Assembly (NCBI GenBank): GCA_026984715.1
Contig: JALSRO010000281.1
Location: forward strand, 1 to 11,819
Direction: 5' to 3'
From: Chromatiales bacterium
GTDB lineage: Bacteria > Pseudomonadota > Gammaproteobacteria > Thiohalospirales > Thiohalospiraceae
DNA: 11,819 bases
This document shows positions 1 to 8,600 of this stretch, in pieces. The number at the start of each line of letters is the position of its first letter. Positions within the stretch are counted from its first letter, which is position 1. Both the position numbers and the translations under genes were made by a program. The notes beneath the pieces are model-generated. The model was not told the DNA's origin. It worked only from the letters and a program-made list of their open reading frames with translations, and made no database searches.

Positions 1-31
1 GGATTGGCGGCTGACGTGATAGAGTACCGGA

Positions 32-1171
32 ATGAACCGACAACAGTTACTTGCCGAAGAGTTTGCCTTGCAGCCGGATCTTGTTTATCTGAATCATGCT
101 GCCGTAGCTCCCTGGCCACAGCGCACCTGCCGGGCGGTGGAGTCCTTCGCCCGGGAAAATGGTGCCGAAGGAGCTCGTAACTACCCTCGTTGGGCAGAGA
201 GAGAAGCGCGGCTGCGTGCACAGCTATCCACTCTCATCAACGCCCCTGCTGCTGATGATATCGCTCTGCTCAAAAACACCTCCGAAGGGCTGTCCGTAAT
301 CGCCTGGGGACTGGAGTGGAACCAGGGCGACAATATCGTCAGCAGCGATGAAGAGTTCCCGTCCAACCGGATTGTGTGGGACTCTCTGCGCAGCAAGGGG
401 GTAGAGTTGCGTCAGGTTCCGCTTGGCCAGGGGGCAACACCGGAAGACGCCCTGATTGCGCAGATGGACAGCAACACCCGCATGCTTGCGATCAGCTCGG
501 TGCAGTATGCCAGCGGTCTGCGTCTGGATCTGAAACGGCTGGGGGAGTATTGTCGCGCCCATGAGATTCTGTTCTGCGTCGATGCCATTCAGAGTGTGGG
601 GGCGATAGCAACAGATGTTCAGGCGGACAATATCGACTTCCTGGTTGCCGATGGACACAAATGGATGCTGGGACCGGAAGGGGTTGCCCTTTTCTACTGC
701 CGGGCGGAGCTGCGGGATCGGCTGCAGCTGTATCAGTATGGCTGGCACATGGTAGAGGACTACCTGAACTATGATCGAGCCGACTGGCAGATTGCCGGAA
801 CGGCCCGCCGTTTCGAATGTGGCAGCCCCAATATGCTGGGGATCCATGCATTGAGTGCCAGCCTGTCGCTGTTGCTGGAGTATGGCATGGAGCAGGTAGA
901 GAAGCAGTTGCTGGAAAATAGTCGTTTTCTGCAACAGGCAATCAGCCGGCATGAACAATACGAGCTGTTGAGCCCTCGGGATGAAGGGCGTTTCGCCGGA
1001 ATTGTCACTTTTCGTCATCGCTCACGCTCCACCGGGCAGCTTTTCCGGCAGCTGACCCAAAGCGGTGTTGTCTGTGCCCAACGTGGTGGCGGGATCCGTT
1101 TTTCTCCCCATTTCCATACCGCTACGGCCACACTACAAAAGGCCGTGGCCATGCTGAAAAGCTGTCTCTGA
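32..1171 (+). CDS. Class V aminotransferase-like PLP enzyme, substrate unknown
   Basis: The protein has 379 residues, a normal length for the class V aminotransferase / cysteine desulfurase-like superfamily (fold-type I, cytosolic). The active site is visible. The PLP-binding lysine is K210 in ADGHKWMLGPEG. The pyridine-N aspartate is D184 in FCVDAIQSVG, with Q187 after it. The substrate-carboxylate arginine is probably R356 in GGGIRFSPHFHT. The N-terminal YLNHAAVAP (about 19-27) and the KNTSEGL segment (81-87) that cradles the PLP phosphate are also typical. The loop where SufS-type desulfurases carry the catalytic Cys (RxGHHC) reads RGGGIRFSPH, with no Cys, so a cysteine desulfurase role is unlikely. 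The sequence looks more like the isopenicillin N epimerase/kynureninase-like side of the superfamily, but I cannot assign a reaction. An in-frame TAG at 20-22 makes the ATG at 32 the earliest start; the ribosome binding site is weak. The next gene, infA, is 170 bases downstream and functionally unrelated. Confidence 0.88.
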   Translation: MNRQQLLAEEFALQPDLVYLNHAAVAPWPQRTCRAVESFARENGAEGARNYPRWAEREARLRAQLSTLINAPAADDIALLKNTSEGLSVIAWGLEWNQGDNIVSSDEEFPSNRIVWDSLRSKGVELRQVPLGQGATPEDALIAQMDSNTRMLAISSVQYASGLRLDLKRLGEYCRAHEILFCVDAIQSVGAIATDVQADNIDFLVADGHKWMLGPEGVALFYCRAELRDRLQLYQYGWHMVEDYLNYDRADWQIAGTARRFECGSPNMLGIHALSASLSLLLEYGMEQVEKQLLENSRFLQQAISRHEQYELLSPRDEGRFAGIVTFRHRSRSTGQLFRQLTQSGVVCAQRGGGIRFSPHFHTATATLQKAVAMLKSCL

Positions 1172-1190
1172 ACTTTGCAAAATGGAGGCC

Positions 1191-1248
1191 GTCGCTGGAG
1201 ATCGATTTTCGGTGGGAAGTCGAGTGGAGGGGGCGTCTCGCCAGCGAC
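1191..1248. repeat. Long-range inverted repeat between the aminotransferase gene and infA
   Basis: GTCGCTGG at 1191-1198 is matched exactly by its reverse complement CCAGCGAC at 1241-1248, with 42 bases between. After one mismatch two more pairs can form. In RNA this would close a 58-nt stem-loop 93 bases before the infA start. There is no T-run after it, so it does not look like an intrinsic terminator. It could be part of an infA leader structure or chance pairing. Confidence 0.3.
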
Positions 1249-1341
1249 ATCCGTAATCGGATTGGAAGTTACAACATATGGACAGAAAACTACTCTTCAG
1301 GCAAAATGGTGTATTGACCTTTCAACGGAGGAGTTACATCT

Positions 1342-1560
1342 ATGGCGAAAGAAGAGAGTATAGAAATGGAAGGCAAGGTGATTGAGACCCTGCCGAATAC
1401 CATGTTTCGAGTCGAACTTGAAAATGGTCACATTGTCACGGCCCACATCTCCGGCAAGATGCGCAAGCACTACATTCGAATCCTTACGGGTGATGAAGTA
1501 ACGGTGGAGTTGACCCCCTACGATTTGACCAAAGGACGTATCATCTACCGCAAACGATGA
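1342..1560 (+). CDS. infA: Translation initiation factor IF-1
   Basis: IF-1 is a small cytosolic OB-fold protein that binds the 30S ribosomal A site and works with IF-2 and IF-3 during initiation. This product has 72 residues, the standard length, and matches E. coli IF-1 over nearly its whole length. Blocks visible are [39 protein letters not shown] and [19 protein letters not shown] strong ribosome binding site (GGAGGAG, 1327-1333) lies 8 bases before the ATG, as expected for a highly expressed gene. It is convergent with clpA, with only 12 bases between the two stop codons. E. coli has infA convergent with clpA too, but with a serine tRNA gene between them; none is present here. The 170 bases upstream contain an inverted repeat and no promoter I could call with confidence. 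Confidence 0.98.
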   Translation: MAKEESIEMEGKVIETLPNTMFRVELENGHIVTAHISGKMRKHYIRILTGDEVTVELTPYDLTKGRIIYRKR

Positions 1561-1572
1561 TCTGCACAATAT

Positions 1573-3873
1573 TTAAGTGTTTTCTTCTGTTTCACCTTTA
1601 ATATCTTGATTTTTGCGATGTTTGCGTGGCACAACATCGAACAGCAACTTCTCCTCATCGGCGCTGATAGTCACTCTGCCTCCCTGCGCCAGCTGCCCGA
1701 ACAGCAGCTCATCGGCCAGTTTCTTCTTCAGGTGGTCCTGTAGCAGACGGGACATCGGTCTTGCACCCATGCTCTTGTCATAACCGTGCCGCGCAAGCCA
1801 GGCGCGCGCCTTGTCGTCCACGTTGAGAGTGACGTGCTTGTCCATCAACTGGGCCTCGATCTGTGCAACCAGCTTGTCGACCACGAACCCGATGGTCTTC
1901 TCATCCAACGGCTCGAACTGGATGACCGCATCCAGCCGATTGCGGAACTCCGGTGTAAAGCTCCGCCGGATCGCCTCCATTCCGTCCGAACTGTGATCCT
2001 GCGACGCAAACCCGATTGAGGGCCGGCTCATCTGCTCTGCGCCCGCATTGGTTGTCATCACGATGATGACGTTTCGAAAATCGGTTTTGCGGCCATTGTT
2101 GTCGGTAAGGGTGCCGTGGTCCATCACCTGGAGAAGCAGATTGAACACATCCGGGTGAGCCTTCTCTATCTCGTCCAGCAGCAACACCGCATACGGGTGT
2201 TTGTTGATGGCCTCAGTGAGCAACCCTCCCTGATCGTATCCAACGTAGCCTGGAGGCGCTCCGATAAGGCGGGAAACCGTGTGGCGTTCCATATATTCGG
2301 ACATATCGAAACGGATCAATTCGATTCCGAGCACGTTGGCAAGTTGCCGCGTGAGTTCGGTCTTGCCTACCCCGGTTGGCCCGGCAAACAGGAACGAGCC
2401 GATGGGTCTATGTTCATCCGCCAGCCCGGAGCGCGCCATCTTGATGGCCGCCGCCAGAGTGTCGATAGCCTCATCCTGACCGAAGATGACCTGTTTCAGC
2501 TGCTGCTCCAGCCTTCCCAGCAACTCCATGTCCGAACTCGAAACCTGCTTGGGTGGAATCCGCGCCATATTGGCAACGATGGCCTCTATGTCCTTGACGC
2601 CGATGCTCTTCTTGCGGCGTGATGGGGGCAGCAGATGCTGGCTCGCGCCCGCCTCGTCAATGATATCGATAGCGGTGTCCGGCAGATGTCGATCGCTGAT
2701 GTGGCGATGGGCCAGTTCCGCTGCACTGCGAAGGGCGGCTGAGCTGTATTTTACCTCGTGATGTGACTCATAGCGGGATTTCAGACCTTCCAGAATCTGT
2801 ACGGCTTCCGATACGGTGGGCTCTGCGACGTCGATTTTCTGGAAACGCCGGGCCAACGCCCGGTCTTTCTCGAAAATGGAGCGATACTCCTGGTAGGTGG
2901 TGGAACCGATGCATCTCAGCTCGCCCGAGGCCAGCATGGGCTTGATGAGATTGGATGCATCCATGACGCCACCCGATGCGGAGCCGGCTCCAATAATGGT
3001 ATGAATCTCGTCGATGAACAGAACTGCACCCGGCTCTTTTTTCAGCTGTCCCAGCACTGCCTTGATGCGTTTCTCGAAATCCCCCCGGTATTTTGTACCC
3101 GCCAGCAGTGCCCCCAGATCCAGGGAGTAGATAACGCTATGAGCCAATATTTCGGGAACTTCACCATCGACTATCTTTTTGGCCAACCCTTCGGCGAGCG
3201 CAGTCTTTCCCACCCCGGCTTCACCGACGAACAAGGGGTTGTTCTTACGGCGACGGCAGAGAATCTGAACAGTGCGATCGATCTCCTGCTTGCGCCCGAT
3301 CAGGGGATCGATCTTTCCCTGTTGTGCCAGCTCGTTGAGATTGGTTGCAAAACTCTCCAGCGGTGATTTTCCATTGGCATGCTCGGACTGTTCCTCCTCA
3401 TCCGTACCATGGTGACCTTCTTCGCTGCCCCCCTCCTCCTGGAGTTTGGAGATGCCATGAGCGATGTAGTTGACCACATCGAAACGGGTGACGTTCTGCT
3501 TGCCCAGAAAGTAGACCGCCTGGGACTCCTGCTCATTGAAGATGGCAACCAGCACATTGGCTCCCGTTGCTTCATCCTTGCCGGCCGCCTGGACGTGAAA
3601 CAGGGTGCGCTGCATGACTCGCTGAAATCCGAGGGTCGGCTGGACATCGCGAATATCCTCCGCTGCCAGCTCAGGGGTGTTGCTATCGATAAACTCGGTC
3701 AAATCGCGACGCAATTCATCCATGTTCGCCCCGCAGGCACGCAGCACGTCTGCCGCCGCCGGGTTGTCCAGCAACGCCAGCAGGAGGTGCTCAACGGTGA
3801 TGAATTCATGCTTTTTCTCCTGCGCTTCCTTGAAGGCAAGATTCAGCGTGAATTCCAGCTCTTTACTCAACAT
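1573..3873 (-). CDS. clpA: ClpA, ATP-dependent unfoldase subunit of ClpAP protease
   Basis: ClpA is a hexameric AAA+ unfoldase that feeds proteins, including ClpS-delivered N-degron substrates, into ClpP. The protein has 766 residues, close to E. coli ClpA. The N-domain covers about 1-145. A charged linker rich in E, H and G follows at about 146-168. The first AAA+ module has Walker A GEAGVGKT at 217-224 and Walker B FIDE at 286-289. The second has Walker A GPTGVGKT at 498-505 and Walker B LLLDE at 564-568. A ClpP-docking tripeptide IGF sits at 620-622, equivalent to IGL in E. coli ClpA, which with the lack of a ClpB-type middle coiled coil separates it from ClpB. The start follows the clpS stop by 3 bases, so the two are probably translated together; the GGAGA ribosome binding site lies inside the end of clpS. 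clpP is not in this window. Confidence 0.97.
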   Translation of the reverse strand: MLSKELEFTLNLAFKEAQEKKHEFITVEHLLLALLDNPAAADVLRACGANMDELRRDLTEFIDSNTPELAAEDIRDVQPTLGFQRVMQRTLFHVQAAGKDEATGANVLVAIFNEQESQAVYFLGKQNVTRFDVVNYIAHGISKLQEEGGSEEGHHGTDEEEQSEHANGKSPLESFATNLNELAQQGKIDPLIGRKQEIDRTVQILCRRRKNNPLFVGEAGVGKTALAEGLAKKIVDGEVPEILAHSVIYSLDLGALLAGTKYRGDFEKRIKAVLGQLKKEPGAVLFIDEIHTIIGAGSASGGVMDASNLIKPMLASGELRCIGSTTYQEYRSIFEKDRALARRFQKIDVAEPTVSEAVQILEGLKSRYESHHEVKYSSAALRSAAELAHRHISDRHLPDTAIDIIDEAGASQHLLPPSRRKKSIGVKDIEAIVANMARIPPKQVSSSDMELLGRLEQQLKQVIFGQDEAIDTLAAAIKMARSGLADEHRPIGSFLFAGPTGVGKTELTRQLANVLGIELIRFDMSEYMERHTVSRLIGAPPGYVGYDQGGLLTEAINKHPYAVLLLDEIEKAHPDVFNLLLQVMDHGTLTDNNGRKTDFRNVIIVMTTNAGAEQMSRPSIGFASQDHSSDGMEAIRRSFTPEFRNRLDAVIQFEPLDEKTIGFVVDKLVAQIEAQLMDKHVTLNVDDKARAWLARHGYDKSMGARPMSRLLQDHLKKKLADELLFGQLAQGGRVTISADEEKLLFDVVPRKHRKNQDIKGETEENT

Positions 3874-3876
3874 GGA

Positions 3877-4200
3877 TCAGGCAATCTCCATGGTACATTT
3901 CAACGGGTGGTTGTGCTGTCTGGAGTAGTTTTCCACCTGGGCTACCTTGGTCTCCGCGATATCCCGGGTAAAGATACCGCATACTCCCGCCCCCCGGGTG
4001 TGTACCTGCAGCATTATCCGGGTTGCCGTTTCCCGGTTCATGGCAAAGAATCTCTCCAGTATCAATACGACGAAGTCCATCGGTGTAAAGTCGTCATTTA
4101 GTATTATGACCTTGTACATCGGCGGACGTTTCAGCTTGGGCCGGGACGTTTGTGTCGAGATCTCCCCCGGCGGACTCTGATTGTCTGCATAACTACCCAT
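3877..4200 (-). CDS. clpS: ClpS, N-degron adaptor for ClpA
   Basis: ClpS recognises proteins with N-terminal Leu, Phe, Tyr or Trp and hands them to the ClpA N-domain; it also blocks ClpA autodegradation. The product has 107 residues, about the usual length. Residues 1-25 form a flexible tail rich in polar residues and proline, as needed for engaging ClpA. The conserved core starts at [16 protein letters not shown]. The substrate pocket residues are present: N35, D36 and D37 in the NDD motif, M41, and H67 in VHTRG. These match the N34/D35/M40/H66 set of E. coli ClpS with a shift of one. The gene begins 34 bases after the icd stop and ends 3 bases before clpA. The ribosome binding site is weak (TGAGA), so its expression may depend on the icd transcript or on a promoter inside icd. 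Confidence 0.96.
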   Translation of the reverse strand: MGSYADNQSPPGEISTQTSRPKLKRPPMYKVIILNDDFTPMDFVVLILERFFAMNRETATRIMLQVHTRGAGVCGIFTRDIAETKVAQVENYSRQHNHPLKCTMEIA

Positions 4201-4234
4201 AACAATATCTCAGCTTGGGCTTTTTTCCACCCAT

Positions 4235-5491
4235 TCACATATGTTTGACAATAGCCTCTCCGAAGCTGGAACAGCTGACCTCGGTTGGGTTGTCCATCAA
4301 GCGCGCAAAGTCATAGGTTACCGTCCTGGCTTCAATGGCACCGGCAACCCCCTCAATTATGAGATCGGCCGCCTCGTTCCATCCGAGATGGCGCAGCATC
4401 ATCTCGGCCGAAAGGATAAGGGAGCCGGGATTGACCTTGTCCTGCCCGGCATACTTGGGGGCGGTTCCGTGGGTCGCCTCGAACATGGCTACGGTATCGG
4501 AGAGGTTGGCTCCGGGTGCTATTCCGATCCCTCCCACCTGGGCGGCCAGGGCGTCGGAAATGTAGTCACCATTCAGATTCAGTGTGGCAATCACGTCATA
4601 CTCTGTGGGCCGCAGGAGAATCTGTTGAAGAAAGGCATCTGCAATGACGTCCTTGATGATGATCTCACTCCCGGTATGCGGATTCTCCATCCGGCACCAT
4701 GGACCACCATCAATCTCGACGGCTCCAAACTCCTCTTTTGCCAGCTCGTATCCCCACGTCTTGAACGCCCCCTCCGTGTATTTCATGATATTCCCCTTGT
4801 GTACGAGGGTAACGGAGGTGCGCTGGTTGTCGATGGCGTACTGGATGGCCTTGCGTACCAGGCGCCGGGTCCCCTCTCTGGAGACTGGCTTGATCCCGAT
4901 TCCCGAACTCTCCGGGAAGCGGATCTTCGTCACCCCCATCTCCTCTTGCAGAAATGCAATCAGCCGTCTGACCTCCGGACTCCCTTCCTCCCATTCGATA
5001 CCGGCGTAGATATCCTCGGAGTTTTCCCGGAAAATCACCATATTGGTCTTCTCCGGCTCCTTGAGCGGGCTGGGTGTTCCGGCAAAATAGCGAACCGGTC
5101 GCAGGCAGACATACAGATCGAGCTGCTGACGCAGGGTTACGTTCAGGGAACGAATCCCGCCTCCCACAGGGGTGGTCAAGGGTCCCTTGATGGATACCAC
5201 GAAGTCGCGCACCGCATCCAGGGTCTCCTGCGGCAACCACGTATCGTTTCCATAGATCTGCAGTGATTTCTCTCCTGCATAGATCTCCATCCAGGCGATG
5301 CCTCGTCTTCCGGAGTAGGCCTTGTCCACCGCGGCATCCACGACCCGGCGCATCACGGGGGTGATATCGATACCGATGCCATCCCCCTCGATGAACGGGA
5401 TGATGGGACGTTCAGGGACGCTCAGAGTCCCGTCGATGTTGACGGTTATCCTAGTACCATCAGCGGGAATATCGATTTTGGTGTAGGCCAT
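4235..5491 (-). CDS. icd: NADP-dependent isocitrate dehydrogenase
   Basis: This enzyme converts isocitrate to 2-oxoglutarate and CO2 with NADP+ in the TCA cycle. The product is 418 residues, against about 416 for E. coli Icd, with strong similarity throughout. S115 in [13 protein letters not shown] is the equivalent of the E. coli S113 that AceK phosphorylates. Substrate-binding arginines lie around it, and [14 protein letters not shown] is intact at about 154-167. The cofactor site has K346 and Y347 in [10 protein letters not shown]353, Y393 and R397, the E. coli NADP-type set rather than the NAD-type. I chose the ATG at 5491 because it gives the family N-terminus (MAYTKIDIP) and has AGGAG 7 bases upstream. 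An in-frame GTG at 5668 would add 59 residues unlike the family. The gene runs in the same direction as clpS and clpA. No AceK gene is in the window. Confidence 0.97.
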   Translation of the reverse strand: MAYTKIDIPADGTRITVNIDGTLSVPERPIIPFIEGDGIGIDITPVMRRVVDAAVDKAYSGRRGIAWMEIYAGEKSLQIYGNDTWLPQETLDAVRDFVVSIKGPLTTPVGGGIRSLNVTLRQQLDLYVCLRPVRYFAGTPSPLKEPEKTNMVIFRENSEDIYAGIEWEEGSPEVRRLIAFLQEEMGVTKIRFPESSGIGIKPVSREGTRRLVRKAIQYAIDNQRTSVTLVHKGNIMKYTEGAFKTWGYELAKEEFGAVEIDGGPWCRMENPHTGSEIIIKDVIADAFLQQILLRPTEYDVIATLNLNGDYISDALAAQVGGIGIAPGANLSDTVAMFEATHGTAPKYAGQDKVNPGSLILSAEMMLRHLGWNEAADLIIEGVAGAIEARTVTYDFARLMDNPTEVSCSSFGEAIVKHM

Positions 5492-5800
5492 GTGAACTCC
5501 TGGATAGTGATAGATAGGGGCGATCTTAACATTTTCAACCGCCACCGGCAGTAGCCGCAGGTGACAGAGGGGGCCAAATCGGATGATATTCTGCCTGACA
5601 AATAGAACGTAATGCGTTGCTGCAAAACGTGAATTCAAGTAATCGACTGGTTGGAAGGCCGATCCCACAGGGAATCTAGCTGCGCCATTCCGCGACCGAT
5701 CATCGCCCTGCGCATTGTTCGTTATTCGAGAGCGATTCGAAAGTGGAGTGGTAGGAGGTGGTGTGTGGCGGGGAGATCGTGAGCAGATCTCCCCATTGAC
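5492..5800. other. icd-nirD intergenic region
   Basis: These 309 bases separate the nirD stop from the icd start, both read on the minus strand. I see no coding sequence. The nirD-proximal end holds a strong hairpin (5770-5794). The icd side ends with the AGGAG ribosome binding site. On the minus strand a weak extended -10-like TGTTAAGAT lies about 30 bases before the icd start (near 5523-5531), without a good -35, so icd promoter placement is uncertain. A short direct repeat ATTCGA at 5724-5729 and 5735-5740 has an 11-base period, about one helical turn; it may be chance. Confidence 0.5.
5770..5794 (-). terminator. Hairpin after nirD, possible terminator without a U-tract
   Basis: GGGGAGATC at 5770-5778 and GATCTCCCC at 5786-5794 form a perfect 9-bp stem with a 7-base loop, 6 bases beyond the nirD stop. 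Its strength and position suit the end of the nir transcript. Reading away from nirD the next bases are GCCACACACC, so the U-run of a classic intrinsic terminator is missing. It may be a 3'-end stabiliser, a Rho-assisted end or a weak terminator. Confidence 0.4.
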
Positions 5801-6118
5801 TCAGAGAGATGCCAGATTGATCAGAACGACCCCCTTCTCCACCCGTGTTGCAAAGGTATTGGTGCATCCTTCATCGGGTGGCAGGGCTTCGCCGGAGGAG
5901 AGATCGATCTCCCAGCTATGCAGGGGGCAGGTGACCACATTGCCGTGAACGATCCCCTGGGAGAGCGGCCCCTGCTTGTGGGGGCATGCATCCCTTACGG
6001 CAAAAATCTCGTCGCGACTGGTACGAAACAGAGCGATGTCACCCTTCCCTGTCTGTACGATACGTGAACCGAGGCGGGGGATCTGTTCCAGACTGCCAAC
6101 TTCTACCCATTCAGACAT
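5801..6118 (-). CDS. nirD: Nitrite reductase (NADH) small subunit, Rieske protein
   Basis: NirD is the small cytosolic partner of NirB in NADH-dependent reduction of nitrite to ammonium. The product has 105 residues, normal for the family, and is one Rieske domain. Both ligand pairs are present: C45 and H47 in ACPHKQGPL, and C64 and H67 in CPLHSWE, followed by the usual DLSSGEALPPDEGC. As I recall it, E. coli NirD has a Rieske-like fold that has lost these ligands. This one therefore resembles the Bacillus NasE/cyanobacterial-type small subunit and should bind a [2Fe-2S] cluster. It starts 34 bases after the nirB stop with an AAGGG ribosome binding site, so the two are almost certainly one transcript. 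A strong hairpin follows the stop codon. A stand-alone Rieske ferredoxin is the alternative, but the context favours NirD. Confidence 0.94.
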   Translation of the reverse strand: MSEWVEVGSLEQIPRLGSRIVQTGKGDIALFRTSRDEIFAVRDACPHKQGPLSQGIVHGNVVTCPLHSWEIDLSSGEALPPDEGCTNTFATRVEKGVVLINLASL

Positions 6119-6152
6119 ATCAGAAAACCCTTTGTAGTTTGGTCGTCAAATT

Positions 6153-8600
6153 TCATGCGTCGGTAACGATCTTGATTGGGGCAAAACGTCCGCTCTCCTG
6201 ACGATCACCGGCAATCTGTGCCCAGGGATCCTTCTGGGCGATTTTCTGCGCCTGGAGGAAACGCTGGTAGAGCGCCTTGCGCCGGGCCTCGTCTTCAACG
6301 AGGTTCTCCTTGATCCAGGCCAGTCCCACGCGCTCCAGCCAGGGGGCAGTGCGCTCCAGATAGCGGGCCTCCTCCCGGTAGAGCTGCAGGAAGGCTCCGC
6401 AATACTCCAGCGCTTCCTCCTCGGTAGCGACTTTACAGAGCGGATCGGCGGCGCGCACCTTGACTCCGCCGTTGCCTCCAATGTGCAGTTCGTAACCGGA
6501 ATCGACACACACCACGCCAAGGTCCTTGATGGTGGCCTCCGCACAGTTACGTGGACAACCGGAGACCGCTATCTTGAACTTGTGCGGCGTCCATGAGCCC
6601 CAGGTCATCTTTTCGATCTTGATTCCCAGGCCGGTCGAGTCCTGGGTACCGAACCGGCACCACTCGGAACCGACGCAGGTCTTCACCGTCCGCAGTGACT
6701 TTCCGTAGGCGTGCCCTGATACCATACCGGCCTTGTTCAGTTCGGACCAGACAGCTGGCAGATCTTCCTTCTTTATCCCGAACATGTCGATTCGCTGGCC
6801 GCCGGTAACCTTGAGTAACGGCACCTCGAACTGCTCGGCGATATCCGCAATGGCGCGCAGCTCCGCCGGGGAGGTCACGCCTCCCCACATACGCGGTACG
6901 ACAGAGTAGGTACCATCCTTCTGAATGTTGGCATGGGCGCGCTCGTTGATGAAACGCGACTGGGGATCATCCTGCGCCTCTTCCGGCCAGGCTGCCAGCA
7001 GATAGTAGTTGAGAGCCGGACGGCAGCTGCTGCAGCCGTCGGGGGTGCGCCAGTCCAGAGTCTTCATTACGGCACGGATGGTGGTCAGATGATCCTGCCT
7101 GATGGTGTTGCGGACGTCGTCGTGGCTGTAGTCGGTGCAGCCGCACATGGGTTGTGTCTGTGGTGCGGCTGAGTAGTCTCCACCCACCGTGTCGGCCAGG
7201 ATCTGTTCCACCAGACCAGTACATGATCCGCACGATGCCGAAGCCTTGGTATGAGCACGCACCTCATCCAGAGTGAACAGCCCCTTCTCCACGATGGCTT
7301 TGACGATGTCCCCTTTGGTCACCCCGTTGCAACCACAGACCTCGGCATCATCGGGAAGGGATGCCGCTGCGTTTTCCCCTCCATGGCCGGAGTCACCCAA
7401 ATGTGCCTGACCAAAGAGCAGCTGATCCCGTATCTCGCTGATGTCGGTGCCATCACGCAGCAACTGGAAGTACCACGCGCCGTCCACCGTGTCACCATAG
7501 AGAACGGCGCCTTCCACCCGGTTGTCCTTGAGTACAATCTTCTTGTATATCCCGGCACTGGCATCGTGCATTACAATCGCTTCGGTATCCTCACCACCGG
7601 TAAAGTCACCTGCCGAGAAGAGATCGATACCGGTGACCTTCAGCTTGGTGGATGTGACGGAACCCTCATAGTGGCCGATACCATATTCCGCGAGGTGATT
7701 GGCACAGACCCGGGCCTGTTCGAACAGCGGTGCAACCAGTCCGTAAGTTACACCCCGGTGCTGCACACACTCTCCAACCGCATAGATGCGCGGGTCGAAG
7801 GTCTGCAGCGTGTCGTTCACCACAATACCGCGCTCACAATGGAGCCCGGCCTCCCGGGCAAGCTCGATGTTGGGCCGGATCCCTACCGCCATCACCACCA
7901 GATCGGCCTCTAACTGGCTGCCATCCTTGAAGCGCAACCCCTCCACGCGCTGTTCGCCCAGGATGGCTTCGGTCTCCGCCTCCATCTTGAACTTCAACCC
8001 CCTCTCTTCGAGAGTGCGCTGCAGCATGGACGCAGCGGTCTTGTCCAGCTGGCGTTCCATCAGGGTGTCCAGAAGGTGTACCACGGTCACATCCATCCCC
8101 TGCTGAAGCAGGCCGTTGGCGGCCTCCAGGCCGAGCAGCCCACCGCCGATCACCGCCGCTCTACGGTACTGTTTGCTGATGGCGAGCATGGAGTCCACGT
8201 CCCCGATATCCCGGAAACCGAGGACCCCTTCCATGTGGTGTCCGGGAACCGGGATGATGAACGGGCTGGATCCCGTGGCCAGCAGCAGGCGGTCATACTC
8301 GGCAGTAGTGCCATCTTCCGCTATGACACAGCGTCTAGTACGGTCGATCCTGACGACCTTCTTGCCCCGGTGTAGGGTGATGCCGTTCTGCTCATACCAT
8401 TCCAGATCATTGAGCATAATCTGGTCGATGGTTTTCTCTCCGCTGAGCACCGGCGAGAGCAGGATCCGGTTATAGTTGCCATAAGGCTCATCACCAAAAA
8501 CTGTAATATCGTACTTATCCGGGGCCAGTTTGAGCAGCTCTTCGAGCGTGCGCACACCTGCCATGCCGTTTCCAACCAGTACCAGTTTGTCTTTGCTCAT
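6153..8600 (-). CDS. nirB: Nitrite reductase (NADH) large subunit, siroheme
   Basis: NirB carries six electrons from NADH to nitrite, giving ammonium, in the cytosol. The product is 815 residues (E. coli about 847). The FAD-binding GNGMAG is at 10-15 and the NAD(P)H-binding GGGLLGLEA is near 152-160. A BFD-type [2Fe-2S] motif follows with C422, C424, C457 and C460. A second BFD-like set is C486, C488, C523 and C526. The C-terminal sulfite/nitrite reductase half has the siroheme-4Fe4S ligands C642 and C648 (CVGSEWC) and C682 and C686 (CPRNC). All cofactor ligands are intact. I chose the ATG at 8600 because it gives the family start (MSKDKLVLVGNG); the ATG at 8663 would add 21 unrelated residues. 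The ribosome binding site is weak (GGAA). nirD follows; narL is 258 bases upstream. No cysG for siroheme synthesis and no nirC transporter are in the window. Confidence 0.97.
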   Translation of the reverse strand: MSKDKLVLVGNGMAGVRTLEELLKLAPDKYDITVFGDEPYGNYNRILLSPVLSGEKTIDQIMLNDLEWYEQNGITLHRGKKVVRIDRTRRCVIAEDGTTAEYDRLLLATGSSPFIIPVPGHHMEGVLGFRDIGDVDSMLAISKQYRRAAVIGGGLLGLEAANGLLQQGMDVTVVHLLDTLMERQLDKTAASMLQRTLEERGLKFKMEAETEAILGEQRVEGLRFKDGSQLEADLVVMAVGIRPNIELAREAGLHCERGIVVNDTLQTFDPRIYAVGECVQHRGVTYGLVAPLFEQARVCANHLAEYGIGHYEGSVTSTKLKVTGIDLFSAGDFTGGEDTEAIVMHDASAGIYKKIVLKDNRVEGAVLYGDTVDGAWYFQLLRDGTDISEIRDQLLFGQAHLGDSGHGGENAAASLPDDAEVCGCNGVTKGDIVKAIVEKGLFTLDEVRAHTKASASCGSCTGLVEQILADTVGGDYSAAPQTQPMCGCTDYSHDDVRNTIRQDHLTTIRAVMKTLDWRTPDGCSSCRPALNYYLLAAWPEEAQDDPQSRFINERAHANIQKDGTYSVVPRMWGGVTSPAELRAIADIAEQFEVPLLKVTGGQRIDMFGIKKEDLPAVWSELNKAGMVSGHAYGKSLRTVKTCVGSEWCRFGTQDSTGLGIKIEKMTWGSWTPHKFKIAVSGCPRNCAEATIKDLGVVCVDSGYELHIGGNGGVKVRAADPLCKVATEEEALEYCGAFLQLYREEARYLERTAPWLERVGLAWIKENLVEDEARRKALYQRFLQAQKIAQKDPWAQIAGDRQESGRFAPIKIVTDA

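Noticed and set aside
224..1018. 264-codon open frame on the minus strand inside the aminotransferase gene
   Set aside because: It is fully antisense to a gene with an intact PLP active site, and its translation shows no family features or plausible composition.
1175..1363. 62-codon plus-strand frame between the aminotransferase gene and infA
   Set aside because: It runs over the infA ribosome binding site and start in another frame and looks like chance.
4241..5266. 341-codon open frame on the plus strand inside icd
   Set aside because: It is antisense to a clearly conserved isocitrate dehydrogenase; long antisense frames are common in GC-rich genes, and no domain is recognisable.
5492..5668. 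N-terminal extension of Icd from a GTG at 5668
   Set aside because: The extra 59 residues do not resemble the family, and the ATG at 5491 has a good ribosome binding site.
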